Assembly: GCA_017979445.1 (NCBI GenBank)
Contig: CM030711.1
Span: 9,765,221 to 9,829,220 of the forward strand
Source: Akebia trifoliata
Taxonomy: Eukaryota; Streptophyta; Magnoliopsida; Ranunculales; Lardizabalaceae
Length of the DNA: 64,000 nt
Direction of reading: 5' to 3'
Shown piece after piece: positions 10,787-21,478 of the stretch (within the stretch, counting starts at the first letter, position 1; each line of letters opens with the position of its first letter). Both the position numbers and the translations under genes were made by a program. Below the pieces are notes generated by a model, which saw nothing but the letters and a program-made list of their open reading frames with translations, was not told where the DNA came from and made no database searches.

Positions 10787-12508
10787 ATTTGGCGCCATCC
10801 GTAGGAAACTTACAGGGAGAAAAACAACCAAAATCGAAAGAGCTAGAGGCGAGACACGTGGAGAGCCATCAAATCCCTTACCAGCAGATTCACCTCCAAA
10901 CGTGCAAGACCTAATGCTTGCAATGTACAACTTACTCACGGAAATGAGGGAGGAAATGCGCAGGGGGTTGGAAAAACAGAATGATGAAATAACAAACATA
11001 AGAAGGGAGAATGATGAACTCAGGCAGAGGTTGGGCGAAAACCGAAGAAGGCCCAGGTGCGGGGCAAAGCAGGGAGCAAACCTCCCGAACAGTGCGGACA
11101 GAGGTAGATTGGACTGAAGATTCAGCGGCAGTAAGAACGCAGCAAGGAAGCTCAGAAGTTAAAGAAATAATGACGAGGAAAGAAGTGAAGGAGATGTTAA
11201 GAAGGAGGGACGAGGAACTCGCACGTGGGAAGGATCCCGCACAAAGAGTACGGAACGCCATCCGGGAGCTCAAGGGGACGCCGTTCTCACCAAGGATAAT
11301 GAGTTCGGAACCACCAAGAACGTTCCATATGCCAAAGTTCGAAACTTATGACGGGACGAAAGACCCCATGGACCATATTCTGCATTACAGAAGCCAGATG
11401 GTGCTGTACCAGGGCAATGATTCGTTACTTTGCAAGTTGTTTCCATCAACTCTAAGGCACGGGGCCATGACATGGTTCCAGGCGTTACCAGCTGGGTCCG
11501 TTATGAGCTTTTCCGAGCAAAAGAAAACGTTCGTTGGACAATTCGTACATCTGCGAAGGAAGAAGGCCGGAGTTAACACTCTGTTTCATCTTAGACAGGA
11601 GGTCGGCGAGAGCATCCGATCATTCGCAACTCGTTTTCGAACAAAGGCGTTGGATGTAGAAGGTATGGACGAAGCAACCGCCTGTGCGGCGTACATCGCT
11701 GCAGTCATTCCGGGAACACGGTTACATGAGTCACTGATCAAATCTGACCCAACTCGTCTGGAAGACTTATACTCGAAGGTGGAGAAGTACATCCTTGTGG
11801 AGGAATCCGTGAAGGGCAGAAGACGAAGCGCTCAGACAATGGCCAATAGCGAATGGGGGGATTGAAGCGACAAAGGTACTAACTCACCTCGGAGGGGAAG
11901 GGGGTAGGAAAAGGCAGAGAGAACCGAACGAGCAATTAAGGTGGAAGAGAGGCCGGGTGTATACGCCGCTCAATGAAAAGTTATCGGTGATACTGAGACA
12001 CATAAAGAAAGAACCCGATTTCATTCAGCCACCTCAGGGGTATAAGGGGAAACCCGGAAAACCATACTGCGAGTACCATGAGGCCGATGACCACCCTACC
12101 GAGGATTGCTACAGATTACGCCATATCATTCAAGATATTGTCGAAGCAGGGAAGCTCACAAGGTATGTCTCGTCGGGAAGAGAGAAAAGAAGGGAAACCC
12201 TCAAGGGAGACGAACACAAGATCAAACCTAGGTGGATGGCAAGAGGGGGGCGACGAGAGCCAGAAGAACGCAGGATAGTGCATACCATCACAGAAGTGAT
12301 GAGCGCTGCTGGAAGGCCATCTAGGCAACACATTAGGGAGAAAGTAAGAAAGATCCGACATATGATCGGCATAAATCAACTTACTTCGGAGGCACGGGTC
12401 ATCGAGACAATAAGCACGGGAGCTGATGGGCGGGTAATAGCTTTTACGGAGGATAACCTGAGGGGAACAGTGATGCCCCATCAGGACGTACTCGTGATCG
12501 CACTCCAA
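10776..12508 (+). pseudogene. gag: gag of the Tat element, frameshifted
   Basis: Read across three frames. The first part (about 10800-11040) has a coiled-coil-like stretch (NVQDLMLAMYNLLTEMREEM). The second (11011-11865) holds the Retrotrans_gag capsid domain, seen in MPKFETYDGTKDPMDHI and HLRQEVGESIRSFATRF. It ends at a TGA just after a run of six G (11855-11860), where a one-base slip moves the frame into the third part (to about 12508). That part carries YCEYHEADDHPTEDC, a Cys/His cluster typical of this lineage in place of a standard CCHC knuckle. The product would form the cytoplasmic virus-like particle; this copy cannot make it intact. Confidence 0.88.
10789..10803 (+). other. Primer-binding site of the Tat element
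   Basis: TTGGCGCCATCCGTA begins two bases after the CA end of the 5' LTR. The TGGCGCC core is the start shared by several Ty3/gypsy primer sites complementary to CCA-tailed tRNA 3' ends; the exact tRNA is not assignable by eye. Confidence 0.7.
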
Positions 12509-12966
12509 TTTGGAACGTCGAGCTCTGTAGAATATTGGTAGACTCGGGAAGCGCGGTGGATATCCTGTTCCTTAGCGCGGTAAGAAGAATGAGGATTTCA
12601 GATTGTATGGAATCCACCCAGACTATGGTCTACGATTTCAACGGGGCTCCCAGTAGCTCGGTGGGCGAAATTACGCTCCCAGTTACGGCAGGGTCGAAAG
12701 TGGTGATGACGAGGTTTGTGGTGATAGATGCGGATTCAGCTTATAACGCAATCCTCAGGCGAAAATGGATACACGAGATGAAGGCAGTCCCCTCAACGTA
12801 CCACCAGGTAATTCGGTTCTCGAGCCAGGAAGGGGTAGTAGAAATTAGAGGAGATCAGGAGATGGCGCAGTGGTGTTTTCACCTGACCCTAAAGCAATGA
12901 CGGGGTGCCGAGGCCACTCCTCGAAAGAAGAGGAAGGAGCCAACTATCGAGGGAGAGGCGTCGTAG
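12509..12966 (+). pseudogene. Aspartic protease region of the Tat element
   Basis: After a further one-base shift near 12509 the frame reads ILVDSGSAVDILFLSAV, with the DSG active-site triad near 12538. A second conserved block, FVVIDADSAYNAILRR, follows as in Tat proteases. The frame meets TGA at 12898-12900 and TAG at 12964-12966 before the reverse transcriptase. This domain would cleave the Gag-Pol polyprotein. Confidence 0.85.
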
Positions 12967-14010
12967 CAATTACAGGTAGAGCCGAGTCAGGAGCGGTTGG
13001 CAATAGTTGAAGAAGTTGAGGCCGTGGACCTCGGTGACAACGGAGGTCAGCTGGTTAGCGTTGGCACCACAATGTCGCAGGATGAAAGAGCAGCATTGGT
13101 CAAGCTTCTGAGGGCAAACAAGGACGTGTTTGCATGGTCGATGGAGGATATGCCCCGAATTGACCCCTTGGTAGCGTGCCATAGACTAAACATTGATGAA
13201 GAATTTCGACCTGTCCGACAAAAGCATAGGAGGCTGTCTCCCCGTCTGAGGCAGGAGGTAAATGAGGAGATTGAAAAGTTACTAAAGGCAGGATTTATCA
13301 GGGAAGTGGATTATCTAGAGTGGATAGCCAACATAGTCGCAGTACCGAAGAAGGATGGAAGAGTGAGAGTTTGCATTAACTTTACGAATCTCAATAAGGC
13401 ATGTCCAAAAGACAGTTTCCCTTTGCCTCGGATCGATAGGTTGGTCGATGTTATGGCAGGGCACGAGAGAATGTCGTTCATGGACGGGTACTCGGGGTAT
13501 AACCAAATCCCTTTAGCCACGGAGGATCAAGAGAAAACGTCATTCATCACTGAGCAAGGGTTGTTCTGTTTTAAGGTCATGCCATTCGGCTTGAGAAACG
13601 TGGTGGCCACTTATCAGAGGCTTGTTACGAGAATGTTCGAAAGGTTGATCGAAAAAACTGTGGAGGTATATATCGACGACCTGTTAGTAAAAAGCAAGAA
13701 AGCGGAAGACCATTTGACAGACCTCAAGCAAACTTTCGACCGGCTGAGGAGCTTCCAAATGAAGTTGAATCCGAAGAAGTGTGTTTTCGCGGTCTCTTCT
13801 GGGAAATTCCTCGGGCATATTATCACCAGGAAAGGCATTGAGGCCAACCTAGACCAGATCCGAGCGTTGGTAGAGATGCCGAGCCCCAGCAACCAAAAGC
13901 AGGTGTAGAAATTAGCAGGAAGAATAGCTGCGTTGAACAGATTTATTTCCAGAGTATTCGACAGATGTCGTCCACTCTTCAAGTTGTTGCAGAAAGAGAA
14001 GAACTTCGCC
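12967..14010 (+). pseudogene. Reverse transcriptase region of the Tat element
   Basis: Same frame as the protease. Motifs in order: LNIDEEFRPVRQKHRRLSP, GFIREVDYLEWIANIVAVPK, NLNKACPKDSFPLPRID, MDGYSGYNQIPL, MPFGLRN and the catalytic VYIDDLLVKSK. The usual Asp-initiated SFMDAYSGYNQI is here MDGYSGYN, a small departure. TAG at 13906-13908 stands where the family has Gln, and TAG at 14011-14013 follows FA where the family has Trp; both need one transition. Confidence 0.9.
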
Positions 14011-14013
14011 TAG

Positions 14014-15041
14014 AGTGTGGAGTGTGAGGCAGCGTTTAGTGACCTGAAAAAGTATTTGGGGCAGTCACCGATCCTTAGCTCTCCGGAAGAAGGAAATGAG
14101 TTGGGAGTATATCTGGCAGCGAGTTCGTCATCGATAAGCTCGGTTCTTTTCAAAGTCGACATGGGACGGGAATACCCTATCTATTACGTCAGCAAAACAC
14201 TGGGTCCATCAGAGGCAAAGTACACGAAGACGGAGAAAATGGGATTGTCACTCGTATACTCGGCACACAAGCTCAGGCCTTATTTCCTCTCACACCGCGT
14301 TCGAGTTTTGACGGACAGCCCTTTGAAAGAATTGATGCACAGATCGAAAAAATCTTGGAGGATGGCAAGATGGGCGGTAATTCTTGGCGAGTATGACTTA
14401 CAGTTTGAGTCACGAACGGCACTAAAAAGCCAAGTGTTGGCAGACTTTCTCGCTGATTTCCCTGTCAAGGATCCGAATTGGGAAGAGTTGGAGAACGAAG
14501 ACGAAAAGGTAGAAGAAGTGGAGCTGTGGGACAAGCAAGCAAGCTGGAGGATGTTCGTCGATGGTTCGTCAAATTATTCCGGCTCGGGGGTCGGAATAGT
14601 GCTTGTAACGCCAAGCAATGATAGACTGGAAAAGATCATCAAGTTCGGATATGGAGCATCAAATAATGAGGCTCAGTACGAGGCAGTTATCCAGGGGCTG
14701 AGAATGGCGAGCGAATTAAAAGTGGCCAAATAAAGTTATGTACTGATTCCCAACTTATAGCGAACCAGTGCAATGGGAAATTTGAAGCGAATGATGAACG
14801 CATGTCGAAATACCTGGTCTTAGTAAAACGGGAAATTGAGAAATTCGACCAGGTGGAGGTACGTCAAATACCAAGGAATGAAAATAGGCACGCAGATTCG
14901 TTGGCTTACATAACCTCAATGTTAGGGGAAACAGAAAGACGATCTTTACCGGTGGAATACCTGCCTAAAACAAGCATAGAACATAGCGAAAGGGAATGCG
15001 CACAGGTTGGACGAACCTCGGGATGGATAGAAGAATTCGCG
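14014..15041 (+). pseudogene. RNase H plus archaeal-type second RNase H of the Tat element
   Basis: The first block (ECEAAFSDLKKYLGQSPIL, YYVSKTLGPSEAKYTKTEK, LTDSPLKELMHRSKKSWRM) is the ordinary Ty3 RNase H remnant. A second RNase H follows: FVDGSSNYSGSGVGIVL, NNEAQYEAVIQGLRMA and, after a one-base shift near 14730, CTDSQLIANQ. The DG/E/D pattern of the second block is the archaeal-like RNase H found in the Tat lineage. TAG at 15042-15044 interrupts before the integrase. Confidence 0.87.
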
Positions 15042-15044
15042 TAG

Positions 15045-16259
15045 TACCTACGCACGAAGGAGTTGCCAACAGACAAGGCGGAAGCAAGAAAATTGCTGCG
15101 GAAGGTCGGTAAATACACACTCGTGGGAGAAGAGCTCTATAGGATGTCATTCGGGGGACCACTCCTCAAATGCCTTACTAAGGAAGAATCCGAGCTCATA
15201 ATGGCGGAAATTCACGAGGGAATCTGCGGTAATCATTCGGGAGGATGATCGCTTGCCAATAAGGTGATCAACCAGGGCTACTTTTGGCCCAGGATGCAGG
15301 AAGATTGCAAGAAGTACGTAAGGACCTGCGAACAATGCCAAAAACATGCCCCCATGCATTTGCAGCCAGCCAGCGAGCTCAACCCTATGAAGTCACCTTG
15401 GCCGTTCTCAATTTGGGGAATGGACATTGTTGGACCTCTACATCGGGGAAAGGATGGTAAGCTATTCATCCTAGTAGCTACAGATTATTTTACTAAGTGG
15501 GTCGAAGCTGTTCCTCTCACTCGGATAAGGGAAGAGGAAGTTATCAAATTCACTTGAGAGCACATCATCGCGTGCTTTGGAATCCCTTATGCGCTGATAT
15601 CCGATAACGGCACACAATTCAGGGGCAACCGCGTGCAGTCGTACTTCAGGGAATACGGAATCCGATCACTACAGTCGTCACCGAGGTATCCACAAGGAAA
15701 CGGGCAAGCTGAAGCATCCAACAAAACAATCCTAGGGAACTTGAAAAAGAAACTGGCGGAGCATAAAGGAAGATGGGTGGATGAGCTACACAGTGTCCTA
15801 TGGGCTTACCGGATTATAGCAAGAAGGGCAACAGGTTTCACTCCGTTCGCGCTAGCCTATGGGACCGAAGCCGTAATCCCGACTGAAATACAGGTTCCTA
15901 CCACAAGAAAGCAAATAGCCGAAACAGAGCTGAACGATGAGATTATGACTTGGAATTTGGATTGGTTGGATGAGACAAGAGAAAGGGTCATAGAGAGACT
16001 GGCACGATACCATCAAGTGTTAAAGAGATCTTATGATCGGAAGGTCCGTTGTAGGGAATTCCAAGTCGGCGATTTGGTACTTCGAAAGGTGTTCTCCAAC
16101 ACCAAGGAACTCAACAGTGGAAAGCTCGGCTGTAATTGGGAAGGGCCCTACATCGTAAGCAGAGTTGGGAAAGTCGGCGCATACTACTTAAAAACGTCCA
16201 CAGGGGATGAAATTCAGTCACCATGGAATGTATTCAACTTGAAGAAATACTATCAATAA
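15045..16259 (+). pseudogene. Integrase region of the Tat element
   Basis: An HHCC zinc domain is visible (HEGICGNHSGG, then CEQCQ), followed by the DDE core: ATDYFTKWVEAVPL, ISDNGTQF and the Glu region in RYPQGNGQAEASNK. The C-terminal part GDLVLRKVFSNTKELNSGKL and GPYIVSRVGKVGAYYLKT matches the GPY/F module; there is no chromodomain, as expected for Tat. TGA at 15246-15248 replaces an expected Arg (CGA), and TGA at 15555-15557 replaces an expected Trp. The frame closes with TAA at 16257-16259. Confidence 0.92.
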
Positions 16260-16289
16260 ACAGTTATTTTCGCATCCACGACTAATTGT

Positions 16290-16990
16290 CAAGGCAAAGC
16301 CTCGGCCCGTCAACAGGAGCCGAGCCCAACTGAGGAGTTGGTATGAAGTTAAAGCCTTGGCCTCCCCATGGGAGCCGAGCCCAACTAAGCTGTTGGTTCA
16401 AGGCAAAGCCTCAGCTCCTCAACAGGAGCCGAGCCCAACTAAGGAGTTGATATGAAGTTAAAGCCTTGGCCTCCCCATGGGAGCCGAGCCCAACTAAGCT
16501 GTTGGTTCAAGGAAAAGCCTCGGCCCCTCAACAGGAGCCGAACCCAACTGAGGAGTTGGTATGAAGTTAACGCCTTGGCCTCCCCATGGAGCCGAGCCCA
16601 ACTAAGTTGTTGGTTCAAGGCAAAGCCTTAGCCCCTCAAGCGAGCCCAACTGAGGAGTTGGTATGAAGTTAAAGCCTTGGCCTCCCCATAGGAGCCGAGC
16701 CCAACTAAGCTGTTGGTTCAAGGAAAAGCCTCGGCCCCTCAACAGGAGCCGAGCCCAACTGAGGAGTTGGTATGAAGTTAAAGCCTTGGCTTCCCCATGG
16801 GAGTCGAGCCCAACTAAGCTGGTGGTTCAAGGCAAAGCCTTGGCCCACAACAGGAGCCGAGCCCAACCGAGGATTTGGTATGGAGTTATAGCCTTGGTCC
16901 CATCACAGGGGCCAAGTCCCGGACTAAAATGCTGGTTTAAGGCAAGGTCTTGGCCCACAATGAATGCCGAGCCTAAGGAGTTGGTCAAAT
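16290..16990 (+). repeat. ~109-bp tandem repeat between integrase and antisense ORFs
   Basis: About 6.5 units with starts at 16290, 16399, 16508, 16616, 16719 and 16828 (spacing 109, 109, 108, 103, 109), each beginning CAAGG(C/A)AAAGCC. Each unit is itself two related half-units of about 54 bp that share GGAGCCGAGCCCAACT. Tandem arrays in the 3' untranslated region are known in Tat/Ogre-type elements. The frame across 16663-16992 only reflects the repeat. Confidence 0.88.
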
Positions 16991-17170
16991 AAAAAACAGG
17001 GTTAACTGTCCTAAGATTATCAGACAATATGCATCTACATGGAGGCAAACAGAAAAATGAGTGACAGAAAGCGAAAGATATAAGAATTGACAAAAAAAGA
17101 AACACTTTCATTAACATGAAAAGAAGATTTACATGGGAAATTACAAAATTCTATTACAAAAAGGAAAAGA

Positions 17171-18046
17171 TCAGGCATTAACGCCGGCATTGTCCTCGGC
17201 ATCATTGGGTGATCGTTCTTCAGCTGGTGTGTTCTCAGCTTGCGGAACCGGCTCGGGAGTGATGTCAGCAGTCGGCTCGGGAATGACGTCAGGAGTTGCC
17301 TCTGATTTCTTCGCCGCAGCCTCTGATTTCTTCGCCGCAGCCTCAGCTTTCTTTAACTTTGCTTTAAGCCTGTTGTAGGCTTTCTCCCAAGCCTCCTCTG
17401 AGGAATCTAGCTGGGCTTGAAGGGAGTTGAGCTGGCCTTGAAGGGCTCTCTGTTGCTCCACTTCCTTAGCTTTCACTAGGTCCTCCAATGAAGAGATCTT
17501 CCCCTCCGCCAGAGCGAGTCGATCTTTATTCTGTTCCAGCTCGAATAGTGCGCTATCCAAGCTCTTTTGGAGCCTAGAGGAGCTGGCCGCAGCCGCATCC
17601 ATTTCTACCTGCAAATGGAAGAGGCGACCTTCAGCAGCTTTGAGGTTATCTATCGAAGCATCACGAGCTTCCACGAGCCTGGCCACGGCAAGTTGCGCTT
17701 GGTGAGACAAAGAAAGAATATTATAAGGATTCAAGTACGCAACAGGGATATCAAAAGAGGGAAAAGAGCTTACCACAGCTAAGTCTCGGAAGGCGTCGTT
17801 CGCAAATTTAGCCGAGTCACCAGCATAACTTCTGCGAACCTTCTCCACGTCCCGCGGAAGCGCGGACGCTTCAAAGATAGCCCTGGCCACTGCCGGGTTA
17901 GATAAGGTTGAGTCCCTATTCGACACCGGCCTCCCCCTTACATTGGGATTAACCACCCAGGGGGAAGGGGGGTGGCAGGCTTCCCCTCTGCACCGAGCCA
18001 GCCGAGGATGTTTGGGATCTCTCGGCTGGCTGGTTCGCCCCCTCAA
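17171..18046 (-). CDS. Antisense ORF of the Tat element, C-terminal coiled-coil part
   Basis: Encodes about 290 residues with a long, Ala/Lys/Glu-rich coiled-coil section (residues ~125-245) including two KKSEAAAKK-like repeats and an acidic Pro-rich tail ending AEDNAGVNA. Around 17700-17775 the minus strand has GTGGTAAGC and, downstream, CACCAAG, so a short phase-preserving intron is possible. It overlaps 17949-18374 in another frame, either through a frameshift in a C-rich run or by splicing. Function unknown; antisense ORFs in this position occur in Grande/Retand-type Tat elements. Confidence 0.6.
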   Translation of the reverse strand: MRGRTSQPRDPKHPRLARCRGEACHPPSPWVVNPNVRGRPVSNRDSTLSNPAVARAIFEASALPRDVEKVRRSYAGDSAKFANDAFRDLAVVSSFPSFDIPVAYLNPYNILSLSHQAQLAVARLVEARDASIDNLKAAEGRLFHLQVEMDAAAASSSRLQKSLDSALFELEQNKDRLALAEGKISSLEDLVKAKEVEQQRALQGQLNSLQAQLDSSEEAWEKAYNRLKAKLKKAEAAAKKSEAAAKKSEATPDVIPEPTADITPEPVPQAENTPAEERSPNDAEDNAGVNA

Positions 18047-19000
18047 CAGCAGGAGGAGGAGGTAAATGGAGTTGGACCACCGGGGCCGGAAAGCGGGCCC
18101 CCCTCCTGAGCCTTTTGAGAAGGGGTTGATGGTCTTCTTCTCCTTCTTCTTCTTCCATCGCTACATGCCCCACCCCTGATGTCCCTGTTGGCAAGGTGAG
18201 GGGAACCTCCGTGGCTTCATCCTCGGAGTCGGATCCCTGAATAGGCGGTGGCCTTTTTGATTGAAGTGCCATGCTTGGGGGACGGATGGACGACGGAAGG
18301 AAAGCGGTGGCGTAGTCGTAAAGCTCGGGATTTGATAGCAGGTGAGTGATCACCACTGAATCACTCGGAAACATGTCTTTGCTCGGGACTGCGGAAACAA
18401 GGAAAACTGAAGTTATTTACCGGGAAAAAGGAAACCGAAGTAATAAAGAGAAGAGAATTAAAATAAAAACTCACCTTGGGGGTTGAACGAGGTGTGGGCC
18501 AAAGAGGGAAGCTCGTCACCTGGAGCGCTCTCCCACTGGCCGGATATCCGAATTGGGAACAAGAACCACTCCTTGTCCGAATCGGGAAGTTCGACCAAGG
18601 ACGGCTTCCCTCTCCTCTTAGATAAATAGAAGAAGCCCGGTTTTTTTGGGCATTTCTTCAGGACGAATTGGGCCTTGATGTCCCATAGCCCGAGCTGGAA
18701 GCCATCCTCCAGCCTGCTGTTCATATGCTCACAAGCGTTAATGAGTCGGAAGAAATTTCCGCTCATTTGCCCAGGAGCCCTCCTATAAAAATTCAGGACC
18801 TCCCGAGTCAACCTACTCAGAGGGACTCTGAGGCCTGCTCTGAATTGCCCCCAATGTATCACTGTGGTACCTGGGGGGCTTTCCCTGATAGGCGAGGCTT
18901 CGTCCACATAGGACATGCCTACACTGGCAAGGACACCAAATGTGTCCCTAACCGCCTCTAGAGGAGGACGAACAGAGGCATGGGATTTTCCCTTGGCCAT
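17949..19000 (-). CDS. Antisense ORF of the Tat element, spliced N-terminal part
   Basis: Exon a (19000 down to about 18474) starts MAKGKSHASV and contains VPLSRLTREVLNFYRRAPGQ, FRLINACEHMN and KPGFFYLSKR, the look of the plant-transposon domain found in Tat/Ogre extra ORFs. It continues through a donor AAG|GTGAGT and an acceptor TTTCCGCAG (minus strand, intron about 18385-18473) into exon b. The split codon gives Val and joins FNPQ to VPSKDMFPSDS in frame. Exon b runs to 17949 and is acidic and Pro-rich (DSEDEATE, EEEEGEEDHQ) with a basic LKRLRRG. The frame is open through about 300 codons while gag-pol on the other strand is full of stops. Role unknown. Confidence 0.65.
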
Positions 19001-19567
19001 TTGAATAAAAGAAAAGGGAACAGAAGAAGGAAGAACAAGAGGAGAAGGGCCTCTGTTTTCGTTACCTTCCCTTGGCCGTGCACTTCAAACGACCGGACAC
19101 TTCAGGCCACTGGATGACTGATGCGATGAAGGCACAGCGGAGGCACGAGCGGGGGCAAGAAAGGCAGAGTAACGGCAAGGAAAGTAAAAGTAAAAGAGGA
19201 ATAAGAAATGATCAGGGTATTTATAGACCTGAGAATCAACGGATAAGATCTCTTAAGCAAACAATGATGGGGTATTAATTGCTGGGAGATCCGCTATGAC
19301 CATTCGAAATTCGTATGCTAATCAAGCTACTCACAGAACGCCACGTGTGCTCTTTACATAATTACGCCGCATAGCCCAGCAGACGTTGCACGCCTCACGA
19401 AAATAGCCCTACCGACCGCCACCCTCGAAAAACGAAAAGGCTAGGTAATGATTCGCCATAAAGAAATCATTAATCCTAGTTGAGGCCCAATGAGAGGCTG
19501 CCACGTGTCAACTTCCCAATTTTCTTATTAATGATCTCGAGCTCCCGAACAATCCACCCGAGCCCTC

Positions 19568-19579
19568 GAGAGGGGGTAT
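19568..19579 (+). other. Polypurine tract before the 3' LTR
   Basis: GAGAGGGGGTAT lies immediately upstream of TGTGGGGG at 19580, the position where plus-strand DNA synthesis is primed in LTR elements. Confidence 0.7.
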
Positions 19580-20125
19580 TGTGGGGGAAATTCCTAAATA
19601 TGGACACGTGGCACGAATTAAGCTCGGAAGTATAGACCCGAGGCGCAGATAACTTGATATGAAGGCCTAGGCGATTGAACTCTTCGGAGTGTGCAGATTT
19701 TTAGCTCAGATATAATTCACCGATCGATTAAGTAGCACAGGCAAAGACAATGTAGGTCGGTAGGACGGATCTGACAGATGTGCCATTGGTTGACAGCTCT
19801 AGCAACCCACATCATGTCAAATCTGCCCTGATCATCCCAGTAGTGGCAGGGCAGTTACAACAACTCCTGCAGCTGACATGTCAGGGGACATGATAGGGGT
19901 GGGCAAACTGCCCTTGGTCATTTCAAAGGGTGGTACAGGCAACGATCAGGTGGGATGCCTATAAAAGGGGGATGATGATGGGCAAAAGAGGTTCGAATTC
20001 TTCTTCTCTCTAAAAGCAAAATTACACTGATCAATTTGTCTAACTTGATCGTCGGAGTGGACTGATTTGCAGGTCCGCCCGAGCTAGGAGAGACAAAAAG
20101 TGTAGAGCCAATTCTTGCATCTACA
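19580..20125 (+). repeat. 3' LTR of the Tat element
   Basis: 546 bp, TG...CA, collinear with the 5' LTR. TATAAAAG lies at 19960-19967. Differences from the 5' LTR run in both directions but are mostly G-to-A or C-to-T in this copy, including ACACGT to ACATGT and GACGAA to GACAAA. Confidence 0.95.
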
Positions 20126-21478
20126 ATCAACTTGATATCAGAAACCCTATTCTGGTTTTTGTCTTCAAACCCCTTTTCTTCATCTCGATTTCTCTCTTCT
20201 ACATCTATATGGAGACCATTTTTTCATGCCATATGATAGGGACACGTACCGACCCAAACCTGTGATCATCGTAAGAATATCATAGATCGTGACAAGAAGC
20301 AACCGAGACCGAGCTTAGTACCTGATCCGAATTCAGAGTGGTTAGAAGTATAAGCAGAGAGTCACCCCTGCCTATTAGGTAATTGCGTAGTATGGTACAA
20401 ACCAAACACTAGATATAGGTGTCTGCCAGTTCCTATGATAACGTGAAAGGAAAAAAGAGCAAAGCAGACGTTCCCATGCAGAGGTGATCCACTTAAAGGC
20501 ACAAACCGATTCACAAATCGGCAAATCTGTAAGTTTTTGGCTTAAAGCCTCTTGTCTAATAAGACAAAATATTAAATGACAACGCGAGCAATCATATGAA
20601 CTAGTCCCTTAGTAAAAGAGAAAAATTAAAACTAATCTAAAATGAATGTGTGATTTGTCACTTATTCCTTAAACTCTTATGTTATTCCTACTGGACGGAT
20701 TTGACTCATGAAGGTCTGTAGTGAATTTACCCACAAAATTCAATATATGGTATTTTATATAAAAATTTATTTAAGTTAACATGTGAAGACATCAAACTAA
20801 ACTTAGATCTATCATAAAATTAATAATTTATATTTTAATAGAGTTCAAGTCATTATCAAATCAATTAGGAGAATTCTATAATTAATTTGATCTTGAGTGC
20901 ATAGTACAAGCTTGACTAGAATTTTGAGGTTCAGCTTCATAAGGTAGATTTAGACTCAATCTATTTAAAATAGTCGAGTTAACGAAAAATCCAATTTCAA
21001 ACTCAGCATCCTATTTGAAATAATGAGAGATGTAGATGTTTACTTTGGCTTGACATTTTTTTCTTTCATTTTATCTGAAACAATTAACCCTTTTCAAGGT
21101 ATCTTATCTAATCCTAAGGTTATTGTCCAAAACATAAATAATCAGTTCTATTTTTTTTTTTTTTTCTAACTAGCCAACCAAATGAGAAGGAAGACTGAGT
21201 TCACTAGACTTGATTTTCCCTAACACTCTAAGTAAACAGAGGTTTCACTATAGTTTAATCAACCTAGACACTCAGAACTAGTCAGATGTGTAATGAATTT
21301 TTCCGAGATACAATTCTTTCAAAGATCCACAAACTAAATGATAATGAAATTACTAAAAATTCAAAGTTCATTACTGAAATTCTAATTTTTTTAGTTTTAA
21401 TAAGATCTCTAAAAATATCTACTCATATTTTATTTTTGAAAAAAAATACCAATATATACATATATATATATATATATA
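20126..21478. other. Intergenic, no gene seen
   Basis: Begins with the second ATCAA target duplication (20126-20130). The rest is AT-rich, contains poly-T at 21152-21166 and a TA microsatellite (21461-21477), and shows no splice-compatible coding frame or recognisable element. Confidence 0.5.

Larger units (their letters stand above)
10240..20125 (+). mobile_element. Ty3/gypsy LTR retrotransposon, Tat lineage, complete but inactivated
   Basis: 9,886 bp with TG...CA LTRs (10240-10786 and 19580-20125), an exact 5-bp target duplication ATCAA (10235-10239 and 20126-20130), a primer site after the 5' LTR and a purine-rich tract before the 3' LTR. Domain order on the plus strand is gag, protease, reverse transcriptase, RNase H, second (archaeal-type) RNase H, integrase. 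RT before integrase marks Ty3/gypsy; the extra RNase H and the antisense ORFs downstream of integrase are marks of the Tat lineage. The reading frame is broken by at least four frameshifts and seven nonsense codons, so it cannot act autonomously. The LTRs differ at about 20 sites plus one indel (about 3.7 percent), so the insertion is fairly recent but not new. Confidence 0.95.

Noticed and set aside
16663..16992. Plus-strand frame encoding repeated Trp/Pro/Ser-rich peptide
   Set aside because: It follows the 109-bp tandem repeat in the Tat 3' region; no start context or domain.
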